Translations under genes and position numbers: made by a program
In this document: positions 26,159 through 34,230 of the stretch, piece after piece
Layout: every line of letters starts with the position of its first letter
Position numbering within the stretch: the first letter of the stretch is position 1
The notes under the pieces: generated by a model
Told to the model about the DNA's origin: nothing
Database searches by the model: none
Seen by the model: the letters and a program-made list of their open reading frames with translations, nothing else
Assembly: GCF_002222615.2 (NCBI RefSeq)
Contig: NZ_CP022412.2
Coordinates: 2,232,001 to 2,296,000, forward strand
DNA from: Bacteroides caccae
GTDB taxonomy: Bacteria > Bacteroidota > Bacteroidia > Bacteroidales > Bacteroidaceae
Length of the DNA: 64,000 bases
Reading direction: 5' to 3'

Positions 26159-26593
26159 TTACCAAATATATTCTTCTGTGTAGCGTTGGTAAGTTGGTTC
26201 TTCTTTTATCCCTTTATTACGGAATATTTGTTTTATATAAGCTTGGTCTTTAGGCATAAGTCCCCGTTCTCCACGGTAGAACCGGTAGTATCCTGTTTTC
26301 CCATAGTGCCCCACCAGTTGCATTCTGATACTGACCGCATCCTCATAAGGAATTCTGTCAAGCAATCGTTTTAGTCCCCATGCCACATGAACTTTGACAG
26401 CGGTCTTGAAACATTCGCATTGGTTTCCGTCTGCAGGATAACGTGCCGGATTGACGATAGAGATATAAAGGTAATCAGTTATTTCATTTTTGGCAGCTAT
26501 GTAGCGCAGGCATTTCAAGGCTTGTGGACATTGGTCGTTGAAACAACGGGAGAAATTGTAGGGGACAGACAGACTGTCGGGTTCTTCTTTCAT
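26159..26593 (-). CDS. DUF6078 family protein
   Basis: 144 residues. The N-terminal SVPYNFSRCFNDQCPQALKCLRYIAA with clustered cysteines and the later AWGLKRLLDRIPYEDAVSIRMQLVGHYGKTGYYRFYRGERGL are typical of this Bacteroidetes-restricted family. The cysteines (C-x4-C-x5-C, then CEC) could bind metal. Function unknown. Lone gene with its own -7 box. Confidence 0.7.
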   Translation of the reverse strand: MKEEPDSLSVPYNFSRCFNDQCPQALKCLRYIAAKNEITDYLYISIVNPARYPADGNQCECFKTAVKVHVAWGLKRLLDRIPYEDAVSIRMQLVGHYGKTGYYRFYRGERGLMPKDQAYIKQIFRNKGIKEEPTYQRYTEEYIW

Positions 26594-26651
26594 TTTGTAG
26601 GGTTTATTTTATTTGCGGGATTATTTTGAATATGTACATCTATATTCTCTA

Positions 26652-26659
26652 CAAAAGTA
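26652..26659 (-). promoter_or_regulatory. Bacteroides -7 box for the DUF6078 gene
   Basis: TACTTTTG on the minus strand, 59 bases before the start at 26593. Confidence 0.45.
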
Positions 26660-26828
26660 GGACTTTATTTTGATAATGGAAAGTGTTTGGATTGTTTTAT
26701 TTGTACATAATGTCATTTTAAGATATAAATATTATTGGTGGTGACCATAAGTATTCACTGTAATGTGGTTAGTCAATTTAAATTATAAAAAACATAAGTG
26801 TTTACTACATTGCGGAACAACTATTTTG

Positions 26829-26836
26829 TATCTTTG
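26829..26836 (+). promoter_or_regulatory. Bacteroides -7 box upstream of the McrBC operon
   Basis: TATCTTTG, with a weak TTG 16 bases upstream. If used, the McrBC message has a leader of about 215 bases containing the gene relic at 26840-26998. Confidence 0.5.
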
Positions 26837-26839
26837 TAG

Positions 26840-26998
26840 CTAGGAGATTTTAATTGCATTATTGAACTCTCACACATTGGATTGGGTGAATGCCTCAACG
26901 TTAGTTTGGCTATAAGGAGAAGAATATTGGCGCAATTGAAGGACTTGAAGTTGATTGAAAGAATGGGAATTGATGAAAAACAGGACATTGTAAAGTAA
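26840..26998 (+). pseudogene. Possible relic of a winged-helix protein C-terminus
   Basis: An open frame without a usable start reads ...SLAIRRRILAQLKDLKLIERMGIDEKQ... and ends in TAA at 26998. The pattern of a helix, then L-K-x-L-x-L-I-E-R-x-G, resembles the last winged-helix wing of Fic-associated or AAA_4-type regulators. It lies in the 464-bp gap ahead of mcrB, between promoter and start. It may be a relic of an earlier gene at this variable site, or simply leader sequence. Confidence 0.3.
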
Positions 26999-27057
26999 GC
27001 AGTAAAGGTAAAAGTCTTAAAAACAGACTGAAATGATGAAACTAAAATTTAAATAAA

Positions 27058-28800
27058 ATGCATAAGGTTTGGTTATATGCTCCGGGAGAGAATGCGTCTA
27101 AATGGGATGTGTGTCTATCTCAAAACATAATGTGTATTGGTTGGGATGAAATGGGCAATCTTTTGGAATATGCTTCAAAGAAAGAAATGGCAGCTAGGTT
27201 GCAGGAAATATATGATAAGCCGGAGGCCTCGTTTAAAAATGACAGCCTGGCATTATGGGAGTTCGCTCATGAGATGCAGGCCGGTGATATTGTTATAGTC
27301 AAGAAAGGGCAGAATCAAATAATAGGGCGTGGGATTGTGGAAGGTGATTATGCCTTTGATGAGTCTTTTTCTGATTTTAAGAATGTCCGTAAAATGCAAT
27401 GGACGAATGCCGGAGAATGGGAGAATATAGGTAAGAATGTCCAAAAGACCTTGACCGATATAACCAAGTATCCGGATTATGTGGAATCTTTGGAGAAACT
27501 ATTTGAGGATAAATCTCAAAAGCAATATTGGTGGCTTGTGGCTAGTCCTAAGATATGGAGCTTTTCGAAAGCTCCGGTTGGTAAAATACAAGACTATACT
27601 CTTTATAATGATAGTGGAAATCAGCGAAGGATATTTCAAAATTTTATTGATGCAAGAGAAGGCGATATTGTTATAGGCTATGAAGCTACTCCTGTGAAGC
27701 AGGTGGTAGCTATAGCGGAGATAGTCAAAGCTGCTGATGGACAAAAAATATATTTCAAGAAGACCGAAAGCTTGCTGAACCCGATTGATTATTCGGTTAT
27801 AAAGGATATACCGGAATTGAGCGGTATGGAATTCCTGAAGAATAAGAATGGGTCGTTCTTCAAATTAACAAAAGATGAGTATAACGTATTGGCGGATTTG
27901 ATCCGTGATGAAAACCCTATAACAGTCAACAAACGTAATCCTCCATATTCCGGGAATAATTTCCTGGATGATGTTTTTATAAAATCAGAGGAATATACCA
28001 AGTTGAGAAGTCTGTTGCTGGCAAAGAAAAATATCATATTACAGGGTGCTCCGGGTGTCGGTAAAACGTATTCGGCAAAACGCCTGGCTTATTCTATTAT
28101 AGGAGAAGAAGATAGAACTAAAGTAGAGTTTATCCAGTTTCATCAGAATTATTCTTACGAAGATTTTGTGATGGGATATAAGCCGAAAGAAGATGGCGGT
28201 TTTGAATTAAGACGAGGTGTATTCTATAATTTCTGCCGGAAAGCCCAAAGTGATCCGGATAAGAAGTATTTCTTTATTATTGATGAAATTAATAGAGGAA
28301 ATATGAGCAAGATTTTTGGCGAGTTGCTGATGCTCATCGAAAATGATTATCGGGGAGAAAAGCATAAAATCCGTCTTGCATATAACGATGAGTATTTTTC
28401 TGTCCCGGAGAATCTTTATATTATAGGTATGATGAATACGGCCGACCGTAGCCTGGCTATGATTGATTACGCTTTACGCCGTCGGTTCAGTTTCTTTGAT
28501 ATGACGCCGGGATTTGATTCGGTTGGTTTCAAAAAGTATCAGGAGGATCTTGATTGTGAAGTCTTTAATAAAGTGATTGATGCCGTCAAAGCCCTGAATA
28601 TTGAGATTGCTAAGGATGATTCGCTCGGAAAAGGCTTTTGTATCGGTCATAGTTATTTCTGTAACCGGGAATCTATTGATAATATGTGGCTTGAGAATGT
28701 GATTGAATATGATATTGCCCCTATGTTACGAGAATATTGGTTTGACAATGATAAGAAATTCAAAGAAGAAACGGACAAGTTATTGAGCCTGATAAAATGA
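27058..28800 (+). CDS. mcrB: McrB-type GTPase with two N-terminal EVE-like recognition domains
   Basis: 580 residues. Two EVE/PUA-like modules precede the motor: one at about 1-135 (WLYAPGENASKWDVC...GDIVIVKKGQNQIIGRG), one at about 155-290 (YWWLVASPKIWSF...GDIVIGYEATP). EVE domains read modified bases. The AAA+ domain has Walker A GAPGVGKT at 330-337, Walker B FFIIDEINRGN and the McrB signature MNTADRS at 459-465. McrB uses GTP to drive cleavage by McrC between modified sites. The stop overlaps the mcrC start by four bases. Defence against phage with modified DNA is the family role; the modification read here is unknown. Confidence 0.88.
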   Translation: MHKVWLYAPGENASKWDVCLSQNIMCIGWDEMGNLLEYASKKEMAARLQEIYDKPEASFKNDSLALWEFAHEMQAGDIVIVKKGQNQIIGRGIVEGDYAFDESFSDFKNVRKMQWTNAGEWENIGKNVQKTLTDITKYPDYVESLEKLFEDKSQKQYWWLVASPKIWSFSKAPVGKIQDYTLYNDSGNQRRIFQNFIDAREGDIVIGYEATPVKQVVAIAEIVKAADGQKIYFKKTESLLNPIDYSVIKDIPELSGMEFLKNKNGSFFKLTKDEYNVLADLIRDENPITVNKRNPPYSGNNFLDDVFIKSEEYTKLRSLLLAKKNIILQGAPGVGKTYSAKRLAYSIIGEEDRTKVEFIQFHQNYSYEDFVMGYKPKEDGGFELRRGVFYNFCRKAQSDPDKKYFFIIDEINRGNMSKIFGELLMLIENDYRGEKHKIRLAYNDEYFSVPENLYIIGMMNTADRSLAMIDYALRRRFSFFDMTPGFDSVGFKKYQEDLDCEVFNKVIDAVKALNIEIAKDDSLGKGFCIGHSYFCNRESIDNMWLENVIEYDIAPMLREYWFDNDKKFKEETDKLLSLIK

Positions 28801-29840
28801 CAATAGACAAAGGTATATTCATTCGCAATATCTACTATATGCTGACTTATGCTTTTCAGGAGCTTAAGCAGAACAACTATGAAGAAATAGCCGGTGAAGA
28901 ATTTGATGAGATTCATGATTTGTTTGCTGAAATTCTGCTTCGTGGCATTTCGTTTCAATTAAAACAGGGGTTGCATAAAGAATATATTTCCTGTCATGGT
29001 TCGTTGTCCACATTGAAAGGGAAGCTTGATATATGTGGTACGGTCAATAATCTAATGCGGAAACAACAGAAAATTGATTGTGAGTACGATGAATTATCGG
29101 AGAACAACAAGTTTAATCAGATATTAAAAACAACTGTTCAATTCTTGCTGAAACATCCGAAAGTCAAATCGAACAGGAAGGCTGCGTTGAAGCGCCTTAT
29201 GCTCTTCTTTAGTGACGTGGAGGCCGTTGATATCCTGACGATAGACTGGACTACTATGCGCTTTGATAGAAATTGCAAGACTTACCGGATGCTTCTGTAT
29301 GTTTGCTATTTTATTCTCGACGGGATGTTGATGACTACGGAAAGAGGTACTTATAAAATGAAGGAATTTTCCGATGAACATATGTGCAGACTATACGAGA
29401 AGTTTGTTCTGGAGTATTATCGGAAACATTATCCGGAATTAAAAGCAAAGGCAACTCAAATAGACTGGAATATTGATAAAGAACAGTCGACTTCCAGTAT
29501 TCTTCCTATCATGCGGACGGATATTATGCTGACATTTAAAGAACGAACACTGATTATTGATACCAAGTATTATAGTAGGTCAATGCAGTCCCAATTTGAC
29601 AAAAGGACTATCCATTCTAATAACCTATATCAGATTCATTCTTATGTAATGAACTACGATACTAATCATACGGGGAAGGTGGATGGGATGTTATTGTATG
29701 CCAAGACAGAAGAAGATATAACGCCTGATGGACAGACGACATTTAGGGACGGAAACGTCATATATTACAGGACACTTGACTTGAATCAGAATTTTGAGAA
29801 TATCAAGAAACAGTTGGATGGATTTATAGGGCAAGGTTGA
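28797..29840 (+). CDS. mcrC: McrC-type nuclease subunit of the 5-methylcytosine restriction system
   Basis: 347 residues. The N-terminal IFIRNIYYMLTYAFQEL is the typical McrC opening (the 'N-I-x-Y-M-L' motif). The C-terminal PD-(D/E)XK core has D242 in RTDIML, then D255-T-K257 in LIIDTKYYSR, and a downstream NNLYQIHSYVMNY helix with the Gln found in this family. It supplies the cutting activity and stimulates McrB hydrolysis. Translation is coupled to mcrB by ATGA overlap, and the third gene of the operon follows after 14 bases. Confidence 0.88.
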   Translation: MTIDKGIFIRNIYYMLTYAFQELKQNNYEEIAGEEFDEIHDLFAEILLRGISFQLKQGLHKEYISCHGSLSTLKGKLDICGTVNNLMRKQQKIDCEYDELSENNKFNQILKTTVQFLLKHPKVKSNRKAALKRLMLFFSDVEAVDILTIDWTTMRFDRNCKTYRMLLYVCYFILDGMLMTTERGTYKMKEFSDEHMCRLYEKFVLEYYRKHYPELKAKATQIDWNIDKEQSTSSILPIMRTDIMLTFKERTLIIDTKYYSRSMQSQFDKRTIHSNNLYQIHSYVMNYDTNHTGKVDGMLLYAKTEEDITPDGQTTFRDGNVIYYRTLDLNQNFENIKKQLDGFIGQG

Positions 29841-29854
29841 ACAATAATAGACTT

Positions 29855-30598
29855 ATGAGAATAGAGAATTTGGTTGTTAATTGTACTGCAAGATATCCTC
29901 GGACTTGTAGGAGAACACCTTTTGAAGTGGTAGTATACGAACTAAACTATTCTTCGGAAGACAAGGATCTTATGGATTTGCTTAGAACAAAGGCGGAAGA
30001 GCTTGCACGGCAAGTAAATCCTGGTGCTGCAAACAATTCTATGCATGAAAGATCTCCTGAACGTATTTTGGCTGATTGTATAGCAGGAGTTGTATCGGAA
30101 TATTTTTGGAAACTTTATTTGAATTCCGAAGAGAATGTCGTATCAGAAACCGAATTTGATGATGCGTCAAGGCAAATAGATCTTAAAGTAATATCTAACA
30201 ATAAGAAAATAGAAGTAAGATCCTCATTTCCGAGAAATGGAATAGAATTTGCGATATGTCATCCGTCTTATGAATTCGATGTGATTGGTCCATATAGTAA
30301 CAATTACAAACCTGGAGAAATACAGAAAGATTACTATGTTAGAACTTTGTTTCATTTGTATAATCCGACAGATATTATTTCTATGATAAGTGCAGATAGT
30401 TTCAAGGTTTATTTGACTGGTGGAGCAACATGGGATATGATGATTGATAATGATTATTCTAAAAATAAAACTCTTTTGCCTGACTTTGGTTTGGGGGTTA
30501 TACAGAAAGCATCTTATAGAGTCGTACCTTTTAGTAAATCTAAAGATACACGAGAGATAAAGCGTGTTATAATAGAAGATCAACAAGTCAAAAACTAA
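29855..30598 (+). CDS. McrBC-associated protein, putative PD-(D/E)XK nuclease
   Basis: 247 residues from the ATG at 29855; a TTG at 29837 overlapping mcrC is possible. I do not recognise a named family. A restriction-fold core is visible: the helix ILADCIAGVVSEYFWKLYL with E82, then D109 in QIDLKV, a turn, and E120-V-R122 in KKIEVRSSF. This matches E...D...ExK except that the Lys is Arg. The C-terminal part (about 150-240) is of mixed structure. Position as third gene of the operon suggests a helper nuclease or specificity factor. Function is inference. Confidence 0.5.
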   Translation: MRIENLVVNCTARYPRTCRRTPFEVVVYELNYSSEDKDLMDLLRTKAEELARQVNPGAANNSMHERSPERILADCIAGVVSEYFWKLYLNSEENVVSETEFDDASRQIDLKVISNNKKIEVRSSFPRNGIEFAICHPSYEFDVIGPYSNNYKPGEIQKDYYVRTLFHLYNPTDIISMISADSFKVYLTGGATWDMMIDNDYSKNKTLLPDFGLGVIQKASYRVVPFSKSKDTREIKRVIIEDQQVKN

Positions 30599-30686
30599 TG
30601 ATAAGAAGAAGACTCTTTTATATGAAAGTTTTATGAGAGTGTCCGGATTGACTTTCATTTGATAAATATGGATCTGATGAAATCAT

Positions 30687-30694
30687 TATCTTTG
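30687..30694 (+). promoter_or_regulatory. Bacteroides -7 box for the alcohol dehydrogenase
   Basis: TATCTTTG. It lies 8 bases before an ATG at 30702, which therefore is too close; the ATG at 30732 fits a normal leader. Confidence 0.5.
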
Positions 30695-30731
30695 CACCGG
30701 AATGGGGCTGTTAATTAATGAAGAGGATATT

Positions 30732-31766
30732 ATGCTTACATATACATATATTGAACACGGAAAATTTGAGTTACGGGAAAAGCCGGAACCGGAAATAGTA
30801 AATTCACGGGAGGCAATTGTACGGGTGACTCTTGGCAGTATTTGTACCAGTGACCTTCATATCAAGCACGGTAGTGTGCCGCGTGCCGTACCCGGAATAA
30901 CCGTCGGGCACGAGATGGTAGGTGTTGTGGAAAAGGTGGGGGCTGATGTCACCTCGGTCAAGCCGGGGGATAGAGTAACAGTGAATGTTGAAACATTTTG
31001 CGGAGAGTGTTTTTTCTGCAGACGGGGGTATGTTAACAACTGTACTGACCCGAACGGGGGATGGGCTTTAGGTTGCCGCATTGACGGTGGTCAGGCAGAA
31101 TATGTCAGAGTTCCTTATGCTGACCAGGGACTGAACCGTATTCCTGATACAGTCAGCGACGAACAGGCTTTGTTTGTGGGTGATGTGCTTGCGACAGGTT
31201 TTTGGGCAACCCGTATTTCAGAGATTTCCGAGGATGATACTGTGCTTATTATTGGCGCCGGTCCTACCGGAATCTGTACTTTGTTGTGTGTGATGTTGAA
31301 GAAACCGAGGCGTATCATTGTCTGCGAAAAGTCTCCTGAAAGAATCCGTTTTGTGCGTGAACATTATCCTGACGTGCTGGTGGTGGAACCTGAAAACTGC
31401 AAGGAATTTGTGATTCAAAACAGTGAACATGGTGGTGCTGACGTTGTTTTAGAAGTAGCCGGCAGTAAGGATACTTTTCGTCTGGCATGGGAATGTGCCC
31501 GTCCTAATGCTGTTGTCACTATCGTAGCTCTTTATGACGAGCCTCAAATTCTTCCTTTGCCTGATATGTATGGCAAGAACTTGATTTTTAAAACAGGTGG
31601 AGTGGACGGATGTGACTGTGCCGAGATTCTTAATCTGATTGAAGAAGGCAAAATAGATACTACTCCTCTTATTACACATAGATTTCCGTTGAACGAGATT
31701 GAGGAAGCTTATCGTATATTTGAAAATAAATTGGACGGAGTCATTAAGGTAGCCATTTATCAATGA
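30732..31766 (+). CDS. Zinc-dependent medium-chain alcohol/sorbitol dehydrogenase
   Basis: 344 residues from the ATG at 30732. Catalytic zinc ligands are Cys in SICTSDLH and His-Glu in GHEMVG. The structural zinc site has four Cys in CGECFFCRRGYVNNC. The Rossmann loop is IGAGPTGI at about 175. This pattern fits the GroES-like MDR family that oxidises secondary alcohols, butanediol or sugar alcohols with NAD(P). A single gene followed closely by the RNA methyltransferase gene; the substrate cannot be told. Confidence 0.88.
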   Translation: MLTYTYIEHGKFELREKPEPEIVNSREAIVRVTLGSICTSDLHIKHGSVPRAVPGITVGHEMVGVVEKVGADVTSVKPGDRVTVNVETFCGECFFCRRGYVNNCTDPNGGWALGCRIDGGQAEYVRVPYADQGLNRIPDTVSDEQALFVGDVLATGFWATRISEISEDDTVLIIGAGPTGICTLLCVMLKKPRRIIVCEKSPERIRFVREHYPDVLVVEPENCKEFVIQNSEHGGADVVLEVAGSKDTFRLAWECARPNAVVTIVALYDEPQILPLPDMYGKNLIFKTGGVDGCDCAEILNLIEEGKIDTTPLITHRFPLNEIEEAYRIFENKLDGVIKVAIYQ

Positions 31767-31820
31767 TCAGTTATGTGAAAGAAGCGATTGTATGTTTAAT
31801 TGAAAGTTATAAGCAGTAGT

Positions 31821-32627
31821 ATGCCTGTTATTGAAATATCATCTTTATCTCATCCCGGAGTTGAGGTGTTCAGTACTCTTACTGAAACTCAGTTACGTAA
31901 CCGTACCGAACCCGGCAAAGGGATTTTTATAGTAGAAAGTCCGAAGGTTATCACGAGAGCTTTGGACTCCGGTTATGAACCTTTAGCTATTTTATGCGAG
32001 TACAAACATATTGTCGGTGATGCTGCTGAAATCATTGAACGTTGCGAAAATGTGCCTGTTTATACTGGCAGTAGAGAATTACTTGCTACGTTGACAGGTT
32101 ATGTCCTGACACGTGGAGTTCTCTGCGCCATGCGTCGCCCCGAGCCGCGCAGCATGGAAGAAGTATGTCGGGAAGCCCGGCGCATTGTAGTCATTGACAG
32201 TGTGGTTGATGCAACTAATATTGGTGCTATTTTCCGTTCGGCCGCCGCTCTTGGAATTGATGCCGTATTACTGACTCGCAACTCTTGCGATCCGTTGAAC
32301 CGCCGTGTGGTCAGGGTATCAATGGGAGCAGTTTTCTTTGTGCCATGGGCTTGGATGAACGGTTCCCTCAGTGACTTGGGTAAATTAGGCTTTCGTACGG
32401 CTGCTATGGCGCTCACAGATGATTCTATTCCTATTGATAATCCTGCCTTAGTGAATGAATCCAAATTGGCTATCGTCATGGGTAACGAAGGGGAGGGACT
32501 TTCACATGATACGATCACTGAGGCTGATTACGTAGTCCGTATCCCTATGGTGCATGGTGTTGATTCGCTTAATGTAGCTGCTGCGGCGGCTGTTGCCTTC
32601 TGGCAACTTCGTGTTCCGCAATCCTGA
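31821..32627 (+). CDS. TrmH/SpoU family RNA 2'-O-methyltransferase
   Basis: 268 residues from the ATG at 31821 (31800 is a TTG). N-terminal substrate-binding domain (about 20-105, with ...GIFIVESPKVITRAL...) followed by the SPOUT knot. Motif 1 is DATNIGAIFRSAAALGIDAV, motif 2 IVMGNEGEGL, motif 3 VHGVDSLNVAAAAAV, all complete. It methylates a ribose in rRNA or tRNA using S-adenosylmethionine. Nothing unusual. Confidence 0.9.
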   Translation: MPVIEISSLSHPGVEVFSTLTETQLRNRTEPGKGIFIVESPKVITRALDSGYEPLAILCEYKHIVGDAAEIIERCENVPVYTGSRELLATLTGYVLTRGVLCAMRRPEPRSMEEVCREARRIVVIDSVVDATNIGAIFRSAAALGIDAVLLTRNSCDPLNRRVVRVSMGAVFFVPWAWMNGSLSDLGKLGFRTAAMALTDDSIPIDNPALVNESKLAIVMGNEGEGLSHDTITEADYVVRIPMVHGVDSLNVAAAAAVAFWQLRVPQS

Positions 32628-32693
32628 GACTAGTATGCTACAATACTGTCTCCTAAGTATTTGCGGGTAACACAATTTGCCACTAATTACAAT

Positions 32694-32719
32694 AGAATAG
32701 CAAGTTCATTTGCTATTCT
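32694..32719. terminator. Stem-loop between the convergent TrmH-like and YjbQ genes
   Basis: AGAATAGCAA pairs with TTGCTATTCT across a 6-base loop. It overlaps the last codons of the minus-strand YjbQ gene. The T tract is weak, so it may be a folded 3' end and not a full terminator. Confidence 0.5.
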
Positions 32720-33126
32720 CCACTAATGGTAGCCACCATTCGTCGATTACCACCATAATTCCGAAATTCACAGAGATAGATACCTTGCCAAGTTCCGAGG
32801 TTTAGCTTTCCATTTGTTATAGGTATTGTGACCGACGTTCCTATGATTGAGCTTTTTGCATGAGCCGGCATATCGTCATTTCCTTCTAAAGTGTGTTGAT
32901 AGTACGGTTCACGTTCTTTCACTAAGTGGTTGAAAATGCTTTCCATATCCATACGAACATCAGGATCTGCATTTTCGTTAATACTTAGCCCGGCGGAAGT
33001 GTGTTTGATAAATAAATGCAGTAATCCAACTTCGGGTAATGGCGGCAGATTACGTAATATTTCTCCGGTTATAAGATGAAAGCCACTTCTGCGTGACTGT
33101 AAATCAAATTCTACTTGTTTCCACAT
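32713..33126 (-). CDS. YjbQ/UPF0047 family protein
   Basis: 137 residues, the usual length. The motif GLLHLFIKHTSAGLSINENADPDVR contains the His/Thr-Ser-Ala cluster, and GTWQGIYLCEFR near the end is the second family signature. E. coli YjbQ shows weak thiamine-phosphate synthase activity in vitro, but its real role is unknown. Its ATG lies only 40 bases from the left attachment repeat. Before the island inserted, it would have followed mnmE in the same direction with this short gap. Confidence 0.9.
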   Translation of the reverse strand: MWKQVEFDLQSRRSGFHLITGEILRNLPPLPEVGLLHLFIKHTSAGLSINENADPDVRMDMESIFNHLVKEREPYYQHTLEGNDDMPAHAKSSIIGTSVTIPITNGKLNLGTWQGIYLCEFRNYGGNRRMVATISGE

Positions 33127-33166
33127 ATTAATTAATCAAAGTACAATTAGTGCTAAATATGATTCT

Positions 33167-33179
33167 ATTTGCCGATGCA
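33167..33179. other. Proposed left attachment site (attL) of the island
   Basis: ATTTGCCGATGCA, a direct repeat of 57950-57962. On the minus strand it reads TGC ATC GGC AAA T and is followed by AG, so joined to mnmE it would encode C-I-G-K and stop at TAG, in frame. That the outer sequence preserves a proper mnmE end is good evidence that this was the original chromosome junction. Confidence 0.75.
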
Positions 33180-33763
33180 GCATATTATGCTAATTGATTG
33201 TCAATAGTTTATGGTTTAAAAGATAGAAGCCTCAAAAATTTACTTGTTTTTTTGCCGAAAATCGAAGATTTAACACTTTTAACCTTAGTTTGTTTTCAAA
33301 CGAAGGGAAAAAGAGAAAAATGACTCTATTTTGCTCTTAAATCTCCGTTTCGCAAAGATAGGGCATGTCTGTGATTATTTCGCTGATTATGGATGCAAAA
33401 TCATAAATGAGTTCACGGATTTTTTAGCTTATAATTGGGGTGGTCTTCGATTTTGGTATAGCTATTTCTTTCTTCCCTCTTTTAGTTTTACTTTAATGCG
33501 TGTATATATGAATACAGGGATAAAGTAAAGTTACTTTTCGTTTGAATGGTCAAACTAATATTAAACAGACATAGCAAGGAGGGGTTGTTTACGCCTGTAT
33601 AACGAATAGTATTTTATTTGTTAGTAGATGTATACTGTGCTTATGAATAATATGATGGCATTTAATTTTGAAATTCTATTCCAAATGATTATGTCTATGA
33701 CTGATTATATGGCTTTGATGCGATTTTTTATGTGTAATGTATCATTAAATAAGTAAAAAGTAG
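33180..33763. other. Non-coding, AT-rich left end of the island
   Basis: About 580 bases between attL and the regulator gene. There is a hypothetical 65-codon frame at 33331-33528, but its codon use and composition give no support. I see no IS, RNA or clear inverted repeat. Element ends with no genes are common in mobilizable islands. Confidence 0.5.
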
Positions 33764-33771
33764 TATCTTTG
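33764..33771 (+). promoter_or_regulatory. Bacteroides -7 box for the HTH regulator
   Basis: TATCTTTG, 22 bases before the ATG at 33793. Confidence 0.5.
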
Positions 33772-33792
33772 TATATTATATGATGAGTTAAC

Positions 33793-34113
33793 ATGGCAAA
33801 GAATACAATGGGGACTAAGTTGCCCCGAAAATTAGAACAAAAGATGTCCGTTGTGGGAGAACAGATTAAACTGGCTCGCTTGCGCAGGAATCTGAGTGTA
33901 GCTCAAGTGGCGGAACGTGCCACCTGTTCTCCGTTGACCGTGTCCCGAATAGAGAAAGGTGTGCCGACAGTGGCAATCGGAATATATTTGCGCGTGTTGT
34001 ATGCTTTACAGCTTGACGATGATATTCTGTGGTTGGCCAAAGAAGACAAACTAGGGAAAACATTACAGGATTTGAGTTTGAAGACAAGGAAAAGAGCTTC
34101 GAAAAAGAGATAA
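33793..34113 (+). CDS. HipB-like XRE-family transcriptional regulator without HipA
   Basis: 106 residues. Helix-turn-helix at about 22-75: VVGEQIKLARLRRNLSVAQVAERATCSPLTVSRIEKGVPTVAIGIYLRVLYAL, as in HipB antitoxins. The C-terminal tail is very basic (KTRKRASKKR). HipB normally precedes hipA, but the next gene is an unrelated ATPase, so the regulator is either an orphan or controls that ATPase and the downstream restriction genes. The latter is inference from position: first gene of the island, same strand as the defence genes. Confidence 0.8.
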   Translation: MAKNTMGTKLPRKLEQKMSVVGEQIKLARLRRNLSVAQVAERATCSPLTVSRIEKGVPTVAIGIYLRVLYALQLDDDILWLAKEDKLGKTLQDLSLKTRKRASKKR

Positions 34114-34230
34114 AACTCACTTTTTTCTGCATATAAGTCGATAATGACTCTATCAGGATAAAAAATACAGCTTAAAATTTTGTATTATGCCATAAAAACA
34201 TTATGTTTGCACTGCATAATAATGTGGGAT

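Noticed and set aside
30622..30658. Stem-loop ATGAAAGT...ACTTTCAT after the McrBC operon
   Set aside because: The loop is over 20 bases and no T run follows, so a terminator call is weak.
26600..30700. McrBC region as a second island with its own attachment sites
   Set aside because: The gene content is accessory, but I found no integrase, direct repeats or tRNA at its edges.
33331..33528. 65-codon plus-strand frame in the island's left end
   Set aside because: Aromatic-rich, no ribosome-binding site and no family likeness; treated as non-coding.
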